DNA from: Roseateles_E sp005503085
GTDB taxonomy: Bacteria > Pseudomonadota > Gammaproteobacteria > Burkholderiales > Burkholderiaceae_C
Direction of reading: 5' to 3'
Assembly: GCF_028462495.1 (NCBI RefSeq)
Contig: NZ_JAQOWX010000002.1
Span: 50,998 to 114,997, forward strand
DNA: 64,000 nucleotides
Part shown: in pieces, positions 7,449 to 16,849 of the stretch
How the letters are laid out: each line of letters starts with the position of its first letter
Position numbering within the stretch: position 1 is the stretch's first letter
Program-made: the position numbers and the translations under genes
The notes under the pieces: model-generated
What the model was told of the DNA's origin: nothing
Database searches by the model: none
Seen by the model: only the letters and a program-made list of their open reading frames with translations

Positions 7449-8663
7449 TCATTTCACCCAGGTATTGAGCTGGATGATGGGCAGCAGCACGGCCAGCACG
7501 ATCAGCATCACGATGGCGCCCATCGCGACGATCAAGAGCGGCTCCAGAATCGTCGCGGCGGCCATCGCGCGGCGCTGCACCTCGGTGCCGAGCTGGCGGG
7601 CGGCGCGTTCCAGCATCTGCGGCAGCGAGCCGGTCTGCTCGCCCAGGCGGGCGAACATCGCCAGAATGCCCGGGAAGCGCTTCTTGCCGGCCAGGGCCGA
7701 GCCCAGCGGCGCGCCCTCGCGCACCTGCACCAGCGCGTCCAGCGCGTCGGCCCGCATCGCGCGGTTGCCCAGGGTCTCGGCCGCCGCCTGCAGGGCTTTC
7801 AGAATCGGCACGCCGGCGCCGGCCAGCATCGCCAAGGTGCTGGCGAAGCGCGCCGCGTTGTAGCCGCGCGCCAGCCGGCCGATCAGCGGCACGCCCAGCA
7901 TCGCGGCATCGAAGCGCTCGCGAAACGCTTGGTTGCGCAGCATCCACGACAGCCCGCTGAAACCGGCCACCAGGGCCGCCAGCACGGCCCAGCCCCATTG
8001 GCGCGCGAAGTCGCTGATCGCCAGCATCGCGACGGTCAGAAAGGGCAGGGCGCGCTTGGAGCCGGTGAAGACGGTGGCGATCTGCGGCACCACATAGGTG
8101 ACCAGAAAAATCACGATGACAACGGCGATCAGCGAGACGATGGCGGGGTAGGCCATCGCGCCGATCAGCTTGGCGCGCAGGTTCTGGCGTTCCTCCAGAT
8201 CGTCGGCCAGGCGCTCCAGCACCAGGCCCAGCGCGCCGCTCTGCTCGCCAGCCGCGACCACCGCGCGGTAAACCTCGTCGAACTCGCGCGGCGCGGTGGC
8301 CAGCGCGCGCGCAAAGGTGGCGCCGCCGTTGACCTCGGCCTTCAGCTGGGCCAGCAGTTCGGCGATGCGCTGGTCCTCGCTCTCATCGGCCAGCGCGGTC
8401 AGTGCCCGCTCGATCGGCAGGCCGGAGCCGACCAGGCCGGCCAGCTGGCGGGTCCAGACCGACAGCGCCGTGGCGCTCAGCACGCGCCGGCTCCAGCGGC
8501 TGCCATGACCCTCCTGGCCTTGCTGTTCGACCGGCTGCACGCTCAACGGCACCAGCGCCTGAGCGCGCAGCTGGGCCCGCGCGGCGCGCGCACTGTCGGC
8601 CTCCAGCAGACCGGTACTGCTGCGGCCGGCGGCGTTCAGGGCTTCGTATTTGAAGGCGGGCAT
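7449..8663 (-). CDS. gspF: type II secretion inner-membrane platform protein GspF
   Basis: Polytopic inner-membrane protein that links the GspE ATPase to pseudopilus assembly. The 404 residues hold two T2SSF domains (about 65-190 and 265-390) and three hydrophobic segments, including VSLIAVVIVIFLVTYVVP and the C-terminal LLIVAMGAIVMLIVLAVLLP. It is the last gene of the leftward gspGHIJKLMNDEF operon, 10 bp after gspE. A divergent copy of its last 48 codons lies at 5346-5495. Confidence 0.96.
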   Translation of the reverse strand: MPAFKYEALNAAGRSSTGLLEADSARAARAQLRAQALVPLSVQPVEQQGQEGHGSRWSRRVLSATALSVWTRQLAGLVGSGLPIERALTALADESEDQRIAELLAQLKAEVNGGATFARALATAPREFDEVYRAVVAAGEQSGALGLVLERLADDLEERQNLRAKLIGAMAYPAIVSLIAVVIVIFLVTYVVPQIATVFTGSKRALPFLTVAMLAISDFARQWGWAVLAALVAGFSGLSWMLRNQAFRERFDAAMLGVPLIGRLARGYNAARFASTLAMLAGAGVPILKALQAAAETLGNRAMRADALDALVQVREGAPLGSALAGKKRFPGILAMFARLGEQTGSLPQMLERAARQLGTEVQRRAMAAATILEPLLIVAMGAIVMLIVLAVLLPIIQLNTWVK

Positions 8664-8673
8664 GGCGGCTGTA

Positions 8674-10095
8674 TCAGTCGCGGGTGACTCGAAGCACTTC
8701 TTCGGCCGAGGTGATGCCGGCCGTGATCAAACGCTCGCCATCCTCGCGCATCGAACGCAGGCCCTTGGTCCGTGCCGCCGCCTGAAGCTCGCCCTCGGAC
8801 GTGCGCTGATGGATCAGCGCGCGCAACTCGTCATCCACCACCATCAGCTCGTAGACGCCGGTGCGGCCCTTGTAGCCGGTCTGCCCGCAGGCCGGGCAGC
8901 CGACTGGATGCCAGCGCCCGTCGGGGCCCTGGCGCTTGCAGCTGCCGCAGAGCTTGCGCACCAGACGCTGGGCTTGCACGCCCAGCAGGCTGGAGCTCAG
9001 CAAGAAGGGCTCGACCCCCATGTCCATCAGCCGGGTCACCGCGCTGGGCGCGTCATTGGTGTGCAGCGTGGCCAGCACCAGGTGGCCGGTCAGCGAGGCC
9101 TGGATCGCGATCTGGGCGGTCTCGTAGTCGCGGATCTCGCCGATCATGATGACGTCAGGATCCTGACGCAGGATGGCGCGCAGGGCCTTGGCGAAAGTCA
9201 GGTCGATCTTGGTGTTGACCTGGGTCTGGCCGATGCCGCCGAGCTCGTACTCGATCGGGTCCTCGACCGTCAACACATTGGTCGTGCTGGTGTCCACCGT
9301 CTGCAGCGAGGCATAGAGGCTGGTGGTCTTGCCCGAGCCGGTCGGGCCGGTCACCAGCACGATGCCGTGCGGCTGCTGCACCAGATGCTGGAAGGCGCTC
9401 AGCACATCGCCGCTCATGCCCAGGCCTTCGAGCGTGAACTTCGATTCGCTCTTGTCCAGCAGGCGCAGCACCGCGCGCTCGCCATGGGCCGAGGGCAGGG
9501 TGGAGACGCGCACATCGATGGCACGGCCGCCGATGCGCAGCGAGATGCGCCCATCCTGCGGCAGGCGCTTCTCGGCGATGTCGAGCTCGGCCATGATCTT
9601 CAGCCGCGAGATCAGCGCGGCATGCAGGCCGCGGTTGGGTTGCACCACCTCACGCAAGGTGCCGTCGACCCGGAAGCGCACCGAGCTGGCGCGCTCGTAG
9701 GGCTCGATATGGATGTCGCTGGCGCCGTCCTTAGCGGCCTGGGTCAGCAGCGCATTGAGCATGCGGATGATGGGCGCGTCGTTGGCCGCTTCCAGCAGGT
9801 CCTCGACGGCTGGCAGATCCTGCATCATGCGGCTCAGATCGACCGCGCTCTCAACCTCGCCGACGACGACGGCCGCGCTCGATTCGCTGCCTGCATAGGC
9901 GCGGTTGATGCGCTCGGCCAGGCTGGCCTGGGCCTCATGCTCCATGCGGTCGATGCTGTAGAGGCGCTGCACCTCGGACAGCGCGGCCAGTGTCACCAGC
10001 GGCGGCGCCCACAGCACCAGCTGGGCGCCGTCGTCCTCCAGCAGCACCGTGTGGGTGCGTGCGAAGGCATAGGGGAGGGGGTGGCGGATCGCCAT
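8674..10095 (-). CDS. gspE: type II secretion ATPase GspE
   Basis: Cytoplasmic ATPase that drives pseudopilus extension. It shows Walker A GPTGSGKTTSLY, an Asp box (TVEDPIEYEL), Walker B (DPDVIMIGEIRD) and a His box (HLVLATLHTND). A tetracysteine zinc module (CGSC ... CPAC) follows. At 473 residues it is shorter than many GspE proteins (500-560) because the N-terminal N1 region is reduced. It sits between gspD (4-bp gap) and gspF (10-bp gap). Confidence 0.97.
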   Translation of the reverse strand: MAIRHPLPYAFARTHTVLLEDDGAQLVLWAPPLVTLAALSEVQRLYSIDRMEHEAQASLAERINRAYAGSESSAAVVVGEVESAVDLSRMMQDLPAVEDLLEAANDAPIIRMLNALLTQAAKDGASDIHIEPYERASSVRFRVDGTLREVVQPNRGLHAALISRLKIMAELDIAEKRLPQDGRISLRIGGRAIDVRVSTLPSAHGERAVLRLLDKSESKFTLEGLGMSGDVLSAFQHLVQQPHGIVLVTGPTGSGKTTSLYASLQTVDTSTTNVLTVEDPIEYELGGIGQTQVNTKIDLTFAKALRAILRQDPDVIMIGEIRDYETAQIAIQASLTGHLVLATLHTNDAPSAVTRLMDMGVEPFLLSSSLLGVQAQRLVRKLCGSCKRQGPDGRWHPVGCPACGQTGYKGRTGVYELMVVDDELRALIHQRTSEGELQAAARTKGLRSMREDGERLITAGITSAEEVLRVTRD

Positions 10096-10099
10096 GGCT

Positions 10100-12274
10100 T
10101 TAGTCCGTCTTGCCTTGCTGGGGCACCGCCGGCTGCGCGCCCGGCAGGATGGGCAGTATCGGCGCGCCGGTGTCGGGCAATACCGGGTTAGATGTGGGCT
10201 GGGCGTTCTGCTGCAGCGCGCGTATCGACTCGTAGCGGTCCAGGGTTACCTGGTCGGCGCCGAGCTGGTTGCGCAGCACCACCGGGCGCAGGAAGACCAG
10301 CAGATTGGTCTTGATGCGCTTGCGGTTCTCACTCTTGAACAGGCTGCCCAGCAGCGGGACACTGCCCAGGCCCGGCACCTTGTCCTCGCCGTCGGTGTAT
10401 TCGTCCTTCATCAGCCCGCCCAGCACGATGATCTGGCCATCGTCGGCCAGCACCGTGGTCTCGATCGAGCTCTTGTCGGTGGTCGGGCCGGCACTGTTGG
10501 TCTCGCCCTTTACTACCGAGGAATTCTCCTGGTAGATGACCATGCGCACTGTGCCGCCTTCGCCGACCTGGCTCTTGATGCGCAGGGTCAGGCCGACGTC
10601 CTTGCGTTCGATGGTCTGGAAGGGGTTGACCGTACCGCCGGTGCCGGCGCCGGTGTTGGTGAAGGAGCCGGTGATGAAAGGCACGTTGCTGCCAATCACG
10701 ATCTTGGCTTCCTCGTTGTCCAGCGCCACCAGATTGGGCGTCGACAGGATGTTGACGCCGGTCTGGGTCTCGAGAAAGTTGGCGATAGCGCCCAGCGTGT
10801 AGAAGTCGCCGACCTTTTTCAGCACGCCGATATTCAGGCCCTGGCTGACGCCCTGGCCTATGGTCGTGCCGAGCGTGGTACGGCCACCGGCCGTGGCGGC
10901 CGAGAGATTGATGATGTTGGCATTGCCGCTACCGAAGCTGGTGCCCAGGCCGGAGATGGTGGAGTCGCCCTTGTTGCCAAACAGGTTCTGCCACTGCACG
11001 CCGAACTGCCCGGTCTTGCTGACGTCGACCTTGACGATCATCGACTCCACATAGATCTGGGCACGCCTGCCGTCGAGTTGGTCGATCACCGCGCGCACCT
11101 GACGGTAAAGCGGTTCGGCGGCGGTGATGATCAGCGAGTTGGTCGAGGGGTCGGCCTGGATAAAGCCGCCGGTCGACGGGCCGGCCGAGGCACTGACGGG
11201 CGTCGTCGCAGCCGATGAGCTACCGGTGCTGCTGTTATTGCTGCCGCCGCTGCCGGTGGCGCTGATCGTGCCCTGGGCGGCTGGCGTCAGCTGGGCGTTG
11301 TTGCTGGAACTACCGGTGCTGCTGCCGCTGCCGCCGCCCGCGCCACCGAAGGCGGCGCGCAGCACCACGGCCAGCTTGGCGGCCTCGGCATTCTTCAGAT
11401 GCACGACGCGGATGCCCGGCGCGTCGCCATCGGGCAGCGGCTGGTCGAGCTTGGCTATGGTGGCGCGTGCGCTGGCCAGCCGGGCCGGATTGGCCGCGCG
11501 CAGTATCAGCGCATTGCTGCGCGGGTCGACCAGCACGCTCAGCGATCCGCTGGCCTGGCCGGGCGCACCGGCGACGGCGCTGCTGCCGCCCTCGCCGAGT
11601 TTTTGCACCAGGGCCGCGATGTCGACGGCCAAGGCATGCTTGAGCGGCACGACCTCGATATCGGTGCTGGACGGCGTGTCCATCGCCGCGATGATGCGCG
11701 TGAGCCGCTGCAGGTTCTCGGCGTAGTCGGTGATCACCAGGCTGTTGTTGCCCGGGTTGGCATTGATGGTGTTGTTGGGGCTGATCAGCGGGCGCAGCAC
11801 GGCCACCAGATTGTTGGCGTTCTCGTGGTTGAGCTTGTAGATCTGGGTCATCACCTGGTCGCCGCGCTGGCTGCTGACGCCCACCGCGACCGCGCCGGTC
11901 TGCAGCTTGGCGTCGGCCTCGGGCACGACCTTGTAGAGGCCGCCGGCCTCGACCACCGTGAAGCCCAGGCCGCGCAGCCCGGCCAGATAGCTCAGATAGG
12001 CCTCGCGCACGCTCAGCGGCTGCTCGCTGTAGAGCGTGATCACGCCCTTGACCCGCGGGTCGATGACGAACTGGCGGTCCATCATCACGCCGATGGCGCG
12101 CGTCACGGCCTCGATGTCGGCGTTGACGAAGTTCAGCGTCACCGGGGTCTGGGCCTTCAGCGCCGGGCCGCGCGCGGCCGCAGTGGGCGTCTGGGCCTGC
12201 GCCGGCGCGGCAGCGGCCAGGGCCAGCAGGGCCAGCAGCGGGAGGAGCCGGTGTTTCTTGATCATCTCGTTCAT
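10100..12274 (-). CDS. gspD: type II secretion secretin GspD
   Basis: Forms the outer-membrane secretin channel of the type II system. The 724-residue precursor begins with a signal peptide cleaved near PAQAQ. N0 and N1-N3 domains follow (VTLNFVNADIEAVTRAIGVM, VVPLKHALAVDIAALVQKL). A Ser/Gly/Asn-rich linker lies at about residues 310-375. The secretin core ends with VPLLGSLFKSENRKRIKTNLLVFL split by the usual turn. The start ATG overlaps the gspN stop (12271-12274). The low-complexity linker reflects codon repeats, not a mobile repeat. Confidence 0.97.
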   Translation of the reverse strand: MNEMIKKHRLLPLLALLALAAAAPAQAQTPTAAARGPALKAQTPVTLNFVNADIEAVTRAIGVMMDRQFVIDPRVKGVITLYSEQPLSVREAYLSYLAGLRGLGFTVVEAGGLYKVVPEADAKLQTGAVAVGVSSQRGDQVMTQIYKLNHENANNLVAVLRPLISPNNTINANPGNNSLVITDYAENLQRLTRIIAAMDTPSSTDIEVVPLKHALAVDIAALVQKLGEGGSSAVAGAPGQASGSLSVLVDPRSNALILRAANPARLASARATIAKLDQPLPDGDAPGIRVVHLKNAEAAKLAVVLRAAFGGAGGGSGSSTGSSSNNAQLTPAAQGTISATGSGGSNNSSTGSSSAATTPVSASAGPSTGGFIQADPSTNSLIITAAEPLYRQVRAVIDQLDGRRAQIYVESMIVKVDVSKTGQFGVQWQNLFGNKGDSTISGLGTSFGSGNANIINLSAATAGGRTTLGTTIGQGVSQGLNIGVLKKVGDFYTLGAIANFLETQTGVNILSTPNLVALDNEEAKIVIGSNVPFITGSFTNTGAGTGGTVNPFQTIERKDVGLTLRIKSQVGEGGTVRMVIYQENSSVVKGETNSAGPTTDKSSIETTVLADDGQIIVLGGLMKDEYTDGEDKVPGLGSVPLLGSLFKSENRKRIKTNLLVFLRPVVLRNQLGADQVTLDRYESIRALQQNAQPTSNPVLPDTGAPILPILPGAQPAVPQQGKTD

Positions 12275-13071
12275 CCAATCGAGATCACCGAACGGGCGCC
12301 TTGGCGCCGGCCGATGATGTTCAGAAGATTGTTCAGCGCGGCTTCGCGCTCGGGTGCGGCCTGGGCCTCGCCCTGGAAACGGGCCTTGCCGCCGCTCAGC
12401 ACGCCCTGGCCGCTTAGCAGCAACGCGCCCTCGAGCGTGCTCAGGCGCAGCGTCGAGACACCGGCCGCTGCCGGATCGGCCGCGACGCTGAAGCGGTAGC
12501 TGCCCAGCGGCGCCAGGGTCGAGACACGCGAGGACAGGTTGACGAAGTCAAGGTCCAGCTGGCCCAGCTGGCGCCAGCGCCCCTGCGCCCATTCGAGCCG
12601 GAACTCGCGCGCGCTCAAGCGCATGCCACCGCCCAGCTGCAAGGTATTCCAGGGCGTGCCCAGCCCGCCCAGCCAGGCGGCCGGGAAGCGCGTCAGCCAG
12701 TCGGCGCCTTGCTGCTGCGGCAGGCTAAGGCCCAAACTGCCCAGGCCCGGTTGCAGCAGGATCTGCAGCTCGCCGTTGATGCAGCAGGCCTGGCGCGCGC
12801 TCAGCAGCAGGCCCAGGCCCTTGGGCGCCAGCGTCCATTCAATGCGGCCGGGCAGCAGGCTGGCGTCGCGGCTGCCGGTGCCGCCGGTCAGTACCAGCAC
12901 GCCGCTGCCGCTCCAGAGGCTACCGCGGGTTTCGGCCAGCAGCAGATGGCCATTGCTAGCCTGGGCCAGGCCACGTGCCAGCCAACTGGCCGGTGCGAAC
13001 AGGATCAGGCCAATCAGGGCTCCGACTAGGGCGCCGCCGAGACTCCAGCGCAGACTCGGAGGTTTGATCAT
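12271..13071 (-). CDS. gspN: type II secretion protein GspN
   Basis: A 266-residue bitopic protein with one N-terminal membrane segment (ALVGALIGLILFAPASWLA) and a periplasmic domain, matching the GspN family that accompanies GspC/GspM-type platform subunits. Its precise role is poorly defined and it is dispensable in some systems. The ATG at 13071 is preferred because it overlaps the gspM stop by four bases, as at the neighbouring junctions. A longer frame to 13446 is only the shadow of gspM. Confidence 0.9.
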   Translation of the reverse strand: MIKPPSLRWSLGGALVGALIGLILFAPASWLARGLAQASNGHLLLAETRGSLWSGSGVLVLTGGTGSRDASLLPGRIEWTLAPKGLGLLLSARQACCINGELQILLQPGLGSLGLSLPQQQGADWLTRFPAAWLGGLGTPWNTLQLGGGMRLSAREFRLEWAQGRWRQLGQLDLDFVNLSSRVSTLAPLGSYRFSVAADPAAAGVSTLRLSTLEGALLLSGQGVLSGGKARFQGEAQAAPEREAALNNLLNIIGRRQGARSVISIG

Positions 13072-13595
13072 GCCGGTGCTCCCAGCGCCAGCACGATGCT
13101 GCCGCTGAAGCCCTGCGGGCCGCGCTGCAAGGTCGCCTCGACAGGGCGCGCCCGGGCGGCGCTGCGCACCTCGCCGAGCCAAGCTTGCAGTGCCTCGCTG
13201 CCGACGCCGTTGAGGCTCAGTACGGCGCGTTCGCCACTGATCGACAGGCGCGCGGCCGGCCCCAGATGCTCGCTGGCCGCCTTCAGCGCCTGCAGCGACT
13301 GCGCCGCCGGCACGGCCGGCTGCTCGCGCAGCTCGCGCGCTTCCTGCGCCAGGCGCTGCATCTGCTGCAGCTGGGCATCGAGCTGGCTCAGCTGGCCCGG
13401 CGCGGCGCGCACGGTGCGCAGCGCCGGTTGCACCGCGACGCTCCACAGCAGCAGCAGGCCCAGCGCGGCCGCGCCCAGCTGCGCGATGGTGCGCTCGCGC
13501 TCACCCAGCGCCTGCCAGCGCGACTTCAACTGCTGCCATTGGGCCGCCTGCTCGGGGCTGAGGGCGAATCCGAGGGTCTTTCTTCTGCTGCTCAT
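13068..13595 (-). CDS. gspM: type II secretion protein GspM
   Basis: Inner-membrane platform protein that pairs with GspL. It has 175 residues: a short cytoplasmic N-terminus, one membrane span (IAQLGAAALGLLLLWSVAV), a Gln/Arg/Glu-rich coiled-coil-like stretch, and a small periplasmic ferredoxin-like domain. It overlaps gspN and gspL by four bases each, which supports coupled translation of L, M and N. Confidence 0.92.
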   Translation of the reverse strand: MSSRRKTLGFALSPEQAAQWQQLKSRWQALGERERTIAQLGAAALGLLLLWSVAVQPALRTVRAAPGQLSQLDAQLQQMQRLAQEARELREQPAVPAAQSLQALKAASEHLGPAARLSISGERAVLSLNGVGSEALQAWLGEVRSAARARPVEATLQRGPQGFSGSIVLALGAPA

Positions 13596-14842
13596 AGGGC
13601 GCGGGCGCGGCTCAGGGCCATGCGGCCATCATTGATCTCGAGCTGCCAGCCTTCGCTGTGCAGCTGGCGACGGAACTGCTGGATCTGGGCCTCGCTCCAA
13701 CCGGCGGCGGGGATCAGCAGCCGGCCGGTCTCGAAGGACAGCGCATCGGCCGGGCCGCGCTCGGCCGGCCAGGCGGTGGCGGCGGCGGCCAGCAGTGTTT
13801 CCAGGTCCTGTTCGCCGGCCCGGCCGGCGCTGGCGCGCAGCAACTCGGTCTCGCGCTGCATCTGCAGTGGCGCATCAAGGATGGCGCGCACCTGCGGGTG
13901 GGTGTTGCTGAGCGTCTGGTTCAGCGCGGCGCGCCGCTCACCGAGCTCGCTCCTGAGCTGCCAGGCCCACAGATTCAGGCCCAGCAGCTGCACCGCCACC
14001 AGGCCGGCCAGGCCCCAGCGCACCGGGCGCCAGCGGCTGCTCATCAGGCTGCGCCAGACCTCGCGCAGCGCGCGGATGCCACGGGTGCGCGGTGCCAGTT
14101 CGAACTGGCGCAGATTCCAGGGGCTGTTGATGGCGTGCAGTGCGCGCTCGGCGTCGGACAGCGGCGCCACGGCCGTGCCCAGCCAGTGCTCGGCGGCACC
14201 GATCACGCCGGGCGAGCCAGTCCAGCGTGCGGCTTGCACCACTGCAGCCGGGAACAGGTCGCGGGCCAGGCTGCCCTGCAGGCACAGCGTGCTGACGCCG
14301 TCGGCATGGCTCCAGCGCAGCCCGCATGGATCGGGCTGGGCCGGATCGCGCGCGCTGGCGAAGAAATGGCCGCGCGCCTGGGCCTCGGGCCAGGACAGCG
14401 GCGCCAGCCGGTCGACAAAGACCTGGGCCTGTTCCAGATGCGCCAGCTGCTCGACCAGCCAGGCCTTATGCGTCACAACGACCCAGGCCTGCTCGCCGGC
14501 TTGCACCCCGGGCTCGATGGCGAAGTGCAGGCTCTCGGTGTCGTCGAGCAAGGCTTCTTCCATCGTGCCGGCCAGCGCGGCGCGCAGGTGGGCACGCGCG
14601 GCACGCGGCAGCGCCAGCCGGTGCCAGCTCAGGTCGGCCTCGGCGGGCACCGCGATCACGGTGTCGGCGCGCGGCAGCAGCGCGGCGACGCTGCGACCCT
14701 GGGCCGTCGCCTGGACGCCGTCGTGGCTCAGCACATAGTCGTACTCACGGCCGTGCTCGCCACGGCTCAGGCCGTCGGGCGTGGCTTGGCCTTGGGCGCG
14801 CAGTCGGCCACGCTGGGGCAGGAGCAGGATCAGGGTGGTCAT
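13592..14842 (-). CDS. gspL: type II secretion protein GspL
   Basis: Recruits the GspE ATPase to the membrane. The N-terminal 230 or so residues form the cytoplasmic actin-like domain (TLILLLPQRGRLRAQG, then VIAVPAEADLSWHRLALP). One membrane span lies near residue 270 (LAGLVAVQLLGLNLWAWQL), and a periplasmic domain that binds GspM follows. At 416 residues it has normal family length. It lies 47 bp downstream of gspK and overlaps gspM by four bases. Confidence 0.93.
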   Translation of the reverse strand: MTTLILLLPQRGRLRAQGQATPDGLSRGEHGREYDYVLSHDGVQATAQGRSVAALLPRADTVIAVPAEADLSWHRLALPRAARAHLRAALAGTMEEALLDDTESLHFAIEPGVQAGEQAWVVVTHKAWLVEQLAHLEQAQVFVDRLAPLSWPEAQARGHFFASARDPAQPDPCGLRWSHADGVSTLCLQGSLARDLFPAAVVQAARWTGSPGVIGAAEHWLGTAVAPLSDAERALHAINSPWNLRQFELAPRTRGIRALREVWRSLMSSRWRPVRWGLAGLVAVQLLGLNLWAWQLRSELGERRAALNQTLSNTHPQVRAILDAPLQMQRETELLRASAGRAGEQDLETLLAAAATAWPAERGPADALSFETGRLLIPAAGWSEAQIQQFRRQLHSEGWQLEINDGRMALSRARAL

Positions 14843-14889
14843 GGCTTATGGGTGGGGCATTCTAGGAGCAGCTTGTGTCGGCCCGACGC

Positions 14890-15852
14890 TCATCGTCCGG
14901 CTTCGAGCACCAAGTTGACGCGCTGGCGGTTCAGCACCAGCATGTCCAGGTCGCGGCGTTGTACCAGCGAGCGCTCCTCCAGCACCCGTGCCTCGAGCCG
15001 CAGCCGGCCGTTGACGATGAAGTAGGAGGAGACGAAGGCGGCGCGCTCGCCGCTGAGCACAACACCCTCGGGCAGCAGGGCCTTGGCGTCTTCCAGATTG
15101 CGCATGGGCGAGTTCTGGCGCTGCTGCACGACGCGCTCGGCCGACGCCAGGTCCATGCCGTCGAACAGCGCCGCGATCACCTCGCGCGGCGCGGTGTTCA
15201 GATTGACCGGTGTGCGCGCCGGCAGCAGGGTCAGCAGCGGCCGCAGCCGGGCCACGATCTCGGCCGGGATGCCCAGCCATTGCAGCTGCTCGAGGGTCTG
15301 CGGGCGCAGCGGCGCCTGGGCCTCGGGCTTGTCAGCAAAGGCGGCGCGCAGCTGGCCGGCGATCTTGGCGGCGGTATCGGCCGGCACACCGGCGCTCTCG
15401 CACAGGCGGGTCAGGGTGCGCAACTCCAGGGCCTGGGCGGCCTCGTCGCCGCCGACCAGATTGCGCAGGTTGTACTGGGCCTGGGCATCCAGCAGCGTGC
15501 CGGACAGAAAGGCCTCGGGCCCCTCGTCCTTGCCGGTGTCTTCACTGGCGTTCGTGCGGTCGGCGGCCAGAAAGGTCGAGAGCCTGGCTTCGGCCAGCGG
15601 CACGGCCCAGACCTCGCCGAGATGGTCGACGGGATCGTTGCGGTTGGCGCGCGCGTCCTCACGCAGTATCAGCCGGGCCCAGTCCAGCGCGCCCTGCAGA
15701 ATCCAGGCGGACTGCGCGCGAGCACGGTCCGCGGCCTCGATCTGCACCGCCCGGTACTGACGCCACACCATGGCCGAGGCCAGGCTGGCGACCAAGGCGA
15801 CGATCAGCAGCGCCGTCAACAGCGCGGCGCCCCGGCTCCGGGCGTTTCTCAT
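14890..15852 (-). CDS. gspK: type II secretion minor pseudopilin GspK
   Basis: Tip pseudopilin of the T2SS. The prepilin leader is MRNARSRG, cut before AALLTALLIVALVASLAS. Residue 5 of the mature protein is Thr, not Glu, which is the diagnostic GspK feature and fits its position at the pseudopilus tip. A large alpha domain follows, with the T2SSK helix-hairpin-helix block TPVNLNTAPREVIAAL. It has 320 residues. The ATG at 15852 overlaps the gspJ stop (ATGA at 15849-15852), so the longer open frame upstream is not used. Confidence 0.94.
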   Translation of the reverse strand: MRNARSRGAALLTALLIVALVASLASAMVWRQYRAVQIEAADRARAQSAWILQGALDWARLILREDARANRNDPVDHLGEVWAVPLAEARLSTFLAADRTNASEDTGKDEGPEAFLSGTLLDAQAQYNLRNLVGGDEAAQALELRTLTRLCESAGVPADTAAKIAGQLRAAFADKPEAQAPLRPQTLEQLQWLGIPAEIVARLRPLLTLLPARTPVNLNTAPREVIAALFDGMDLASAERVVQQRQNSPMRNLEDAKALLPEGVVLSGERAAFVSSYFIVNGRLRLEARVLEERSLVQRRDLDMLVLNRQRVNLVLEAGR

Positions 15853-16484
15853 GATTGCGGCCCCAGCACGACCTGCCGGGTCAGCGGCCCGCCATGGCCG
15901 CTGCCGGGCGCGAACTGCAGAATCATCCGCACGCCACCGGGCAGCACCCGGCCGGGGCCGGCCGGGCCCGAGGCCGCGGGTGGCGCCTGCTTGACGTCGT
16001 CGCTGGACATGGCATTGCTCCAGGCATTGCCGCGATAGAAGAACATCTGCCAGCCGCTGACGCCGTCCAGCGCCATCAGCTGCCGGTCCTGGTCGGCCAG
16101 GCCTTGCTGGCTGCGCTGCAGGGCGTCGTTCAGTGCCGCGACGGTGCTGAGCGTCGCGCTCTCCCAGCGGTAGAGCCGGCCCTCGCGCACGGTCCAGGCC
16201 ACCAGCTGCAGGCCGCCGGGCTGCTGGCGGGTGATACGCAGGCTGGCGCCGTCGAAGCTCAATGGGCTGACGTCGCCGCCGCCGTCCTGCAGCGAGCGCA
16301 GATCCTGTTCCCATTGCGCCAGCACGGTTTGCAGCCGCTCGGTCTGCGCCAGGCTGCCCTGGCTGATGTCGCGGCTGCGCAGCATGCCGTCGATGCCGCG
16401 CCAGGACATCACCGCGATGGCGGCCATGATGAGCAGAGCCACCAGCACCTCGACCAGGGTAAAGCCGCGCTCGCGTCCGTGCAC
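15849..16484 (-). CDS. gspJ: type II secretion minor pseudopilin GspJ
   Basis: A 211-residue prepilin-type protein. The leader MHGRERG is followed by FTLVEVLVALLIMAAIAVM, with Glu at mature position 5 and the G/F peptidase site. With GspI and GspK it forms the pseudopilus tip complex. The GWQMFFYRG block and the family length support GspJ rather than GspH. It overlaps gspK by four bases and lies two bases after gspI. Confidence 0.94.
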   Translation of the reverse strand: MHGRERGFTLVEVLVALLIMAAIAVMSWRGIDGMLRSRDISQGSLAQTERLQTVLAQWEQDLRSLQDGGGDVSPLSFDGASLRITRQQPGGLQLVAWTVREGRLYRWESATLSTVAALNDALQRSQQGLADQDRQLMALDGVSGWQMFFYRGNAWSNAMSSDDVKQAPPAASGPAGPGRVLPGGVRMILQFAPGSGHGGPLTRQVVLGPQS

Positions 16485-16486
16485 CT

Positions 16487-16849
16487 TCAGTACCTTCCGA
16501 CGATGGTGGACAGGCTCAAAAGCGGCACGCCCTGATCATTGGCGATCAGCGCGTCGACGCGGCGGAAATTCGGGTTCGGCGTCGGCCGCACGACCAGGCG
16601 CCCGGCATAGTCGCGGCCCAGCTGGCTGCAGGCGAACTCGATATCACCGACGCCGGGGAACTGCCGCGCCAGGCGCAGCTCGGTCAGTTGGTTCTCGGCG
16701 CACCACTGCGCGGCGCTGACCTGGGCCAGTCGCTCGGCATTGCCGGTCAGCGCGCCGGCCGCCTTCAGCCCGGCCGCCAGCGTGATCGCGACGATGGCCA
16801 GCGCCACCAGCACCTCGATCAAGGTAAAGCCTTGCAAAGCTCTCTTCAC
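16487..16849 (-). CDS. gspI: type II secretion minor pseudopilin GspI
   Basis: A 120-residue pseudopilin with the leader MKRALQG, cut before FTLIEVLVALAIVAITLAAG (Glu5 present). The CAENQLTELRL segment is typical of GspI, which starts the tip complex with GspJ and GspK. Its ATG overlaps the gspH stop (16846-16849). Confidence 0.94.
   Translation of the reverse strand: MKRALQGFTLIEVLVALAIVAITLAAGLKAAGALTGNAERLAQVSAAQWCAENQLTELRLARQFPGVGDIEFACSQLGRDYAGRLVVRPTPNPNFRRVDALIANDQGVPLLSLSTIVGRY

Noticed and set aside
11165..11350. Repeat-rich DNA in gspD
   Set aside because: It encodes the Ser/Gly/Asn linker of the secretin; codon repetition explains it. The Gly-rich stretch near 38940 in pilQ is the same case.
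12271..13446. A longer gspN with 125 extra N-terminal residues
   Set aside because: The extension is out-of-frame gspM; the ATG at 13071 overlaps the gspM stop as at neighbouring junctions.
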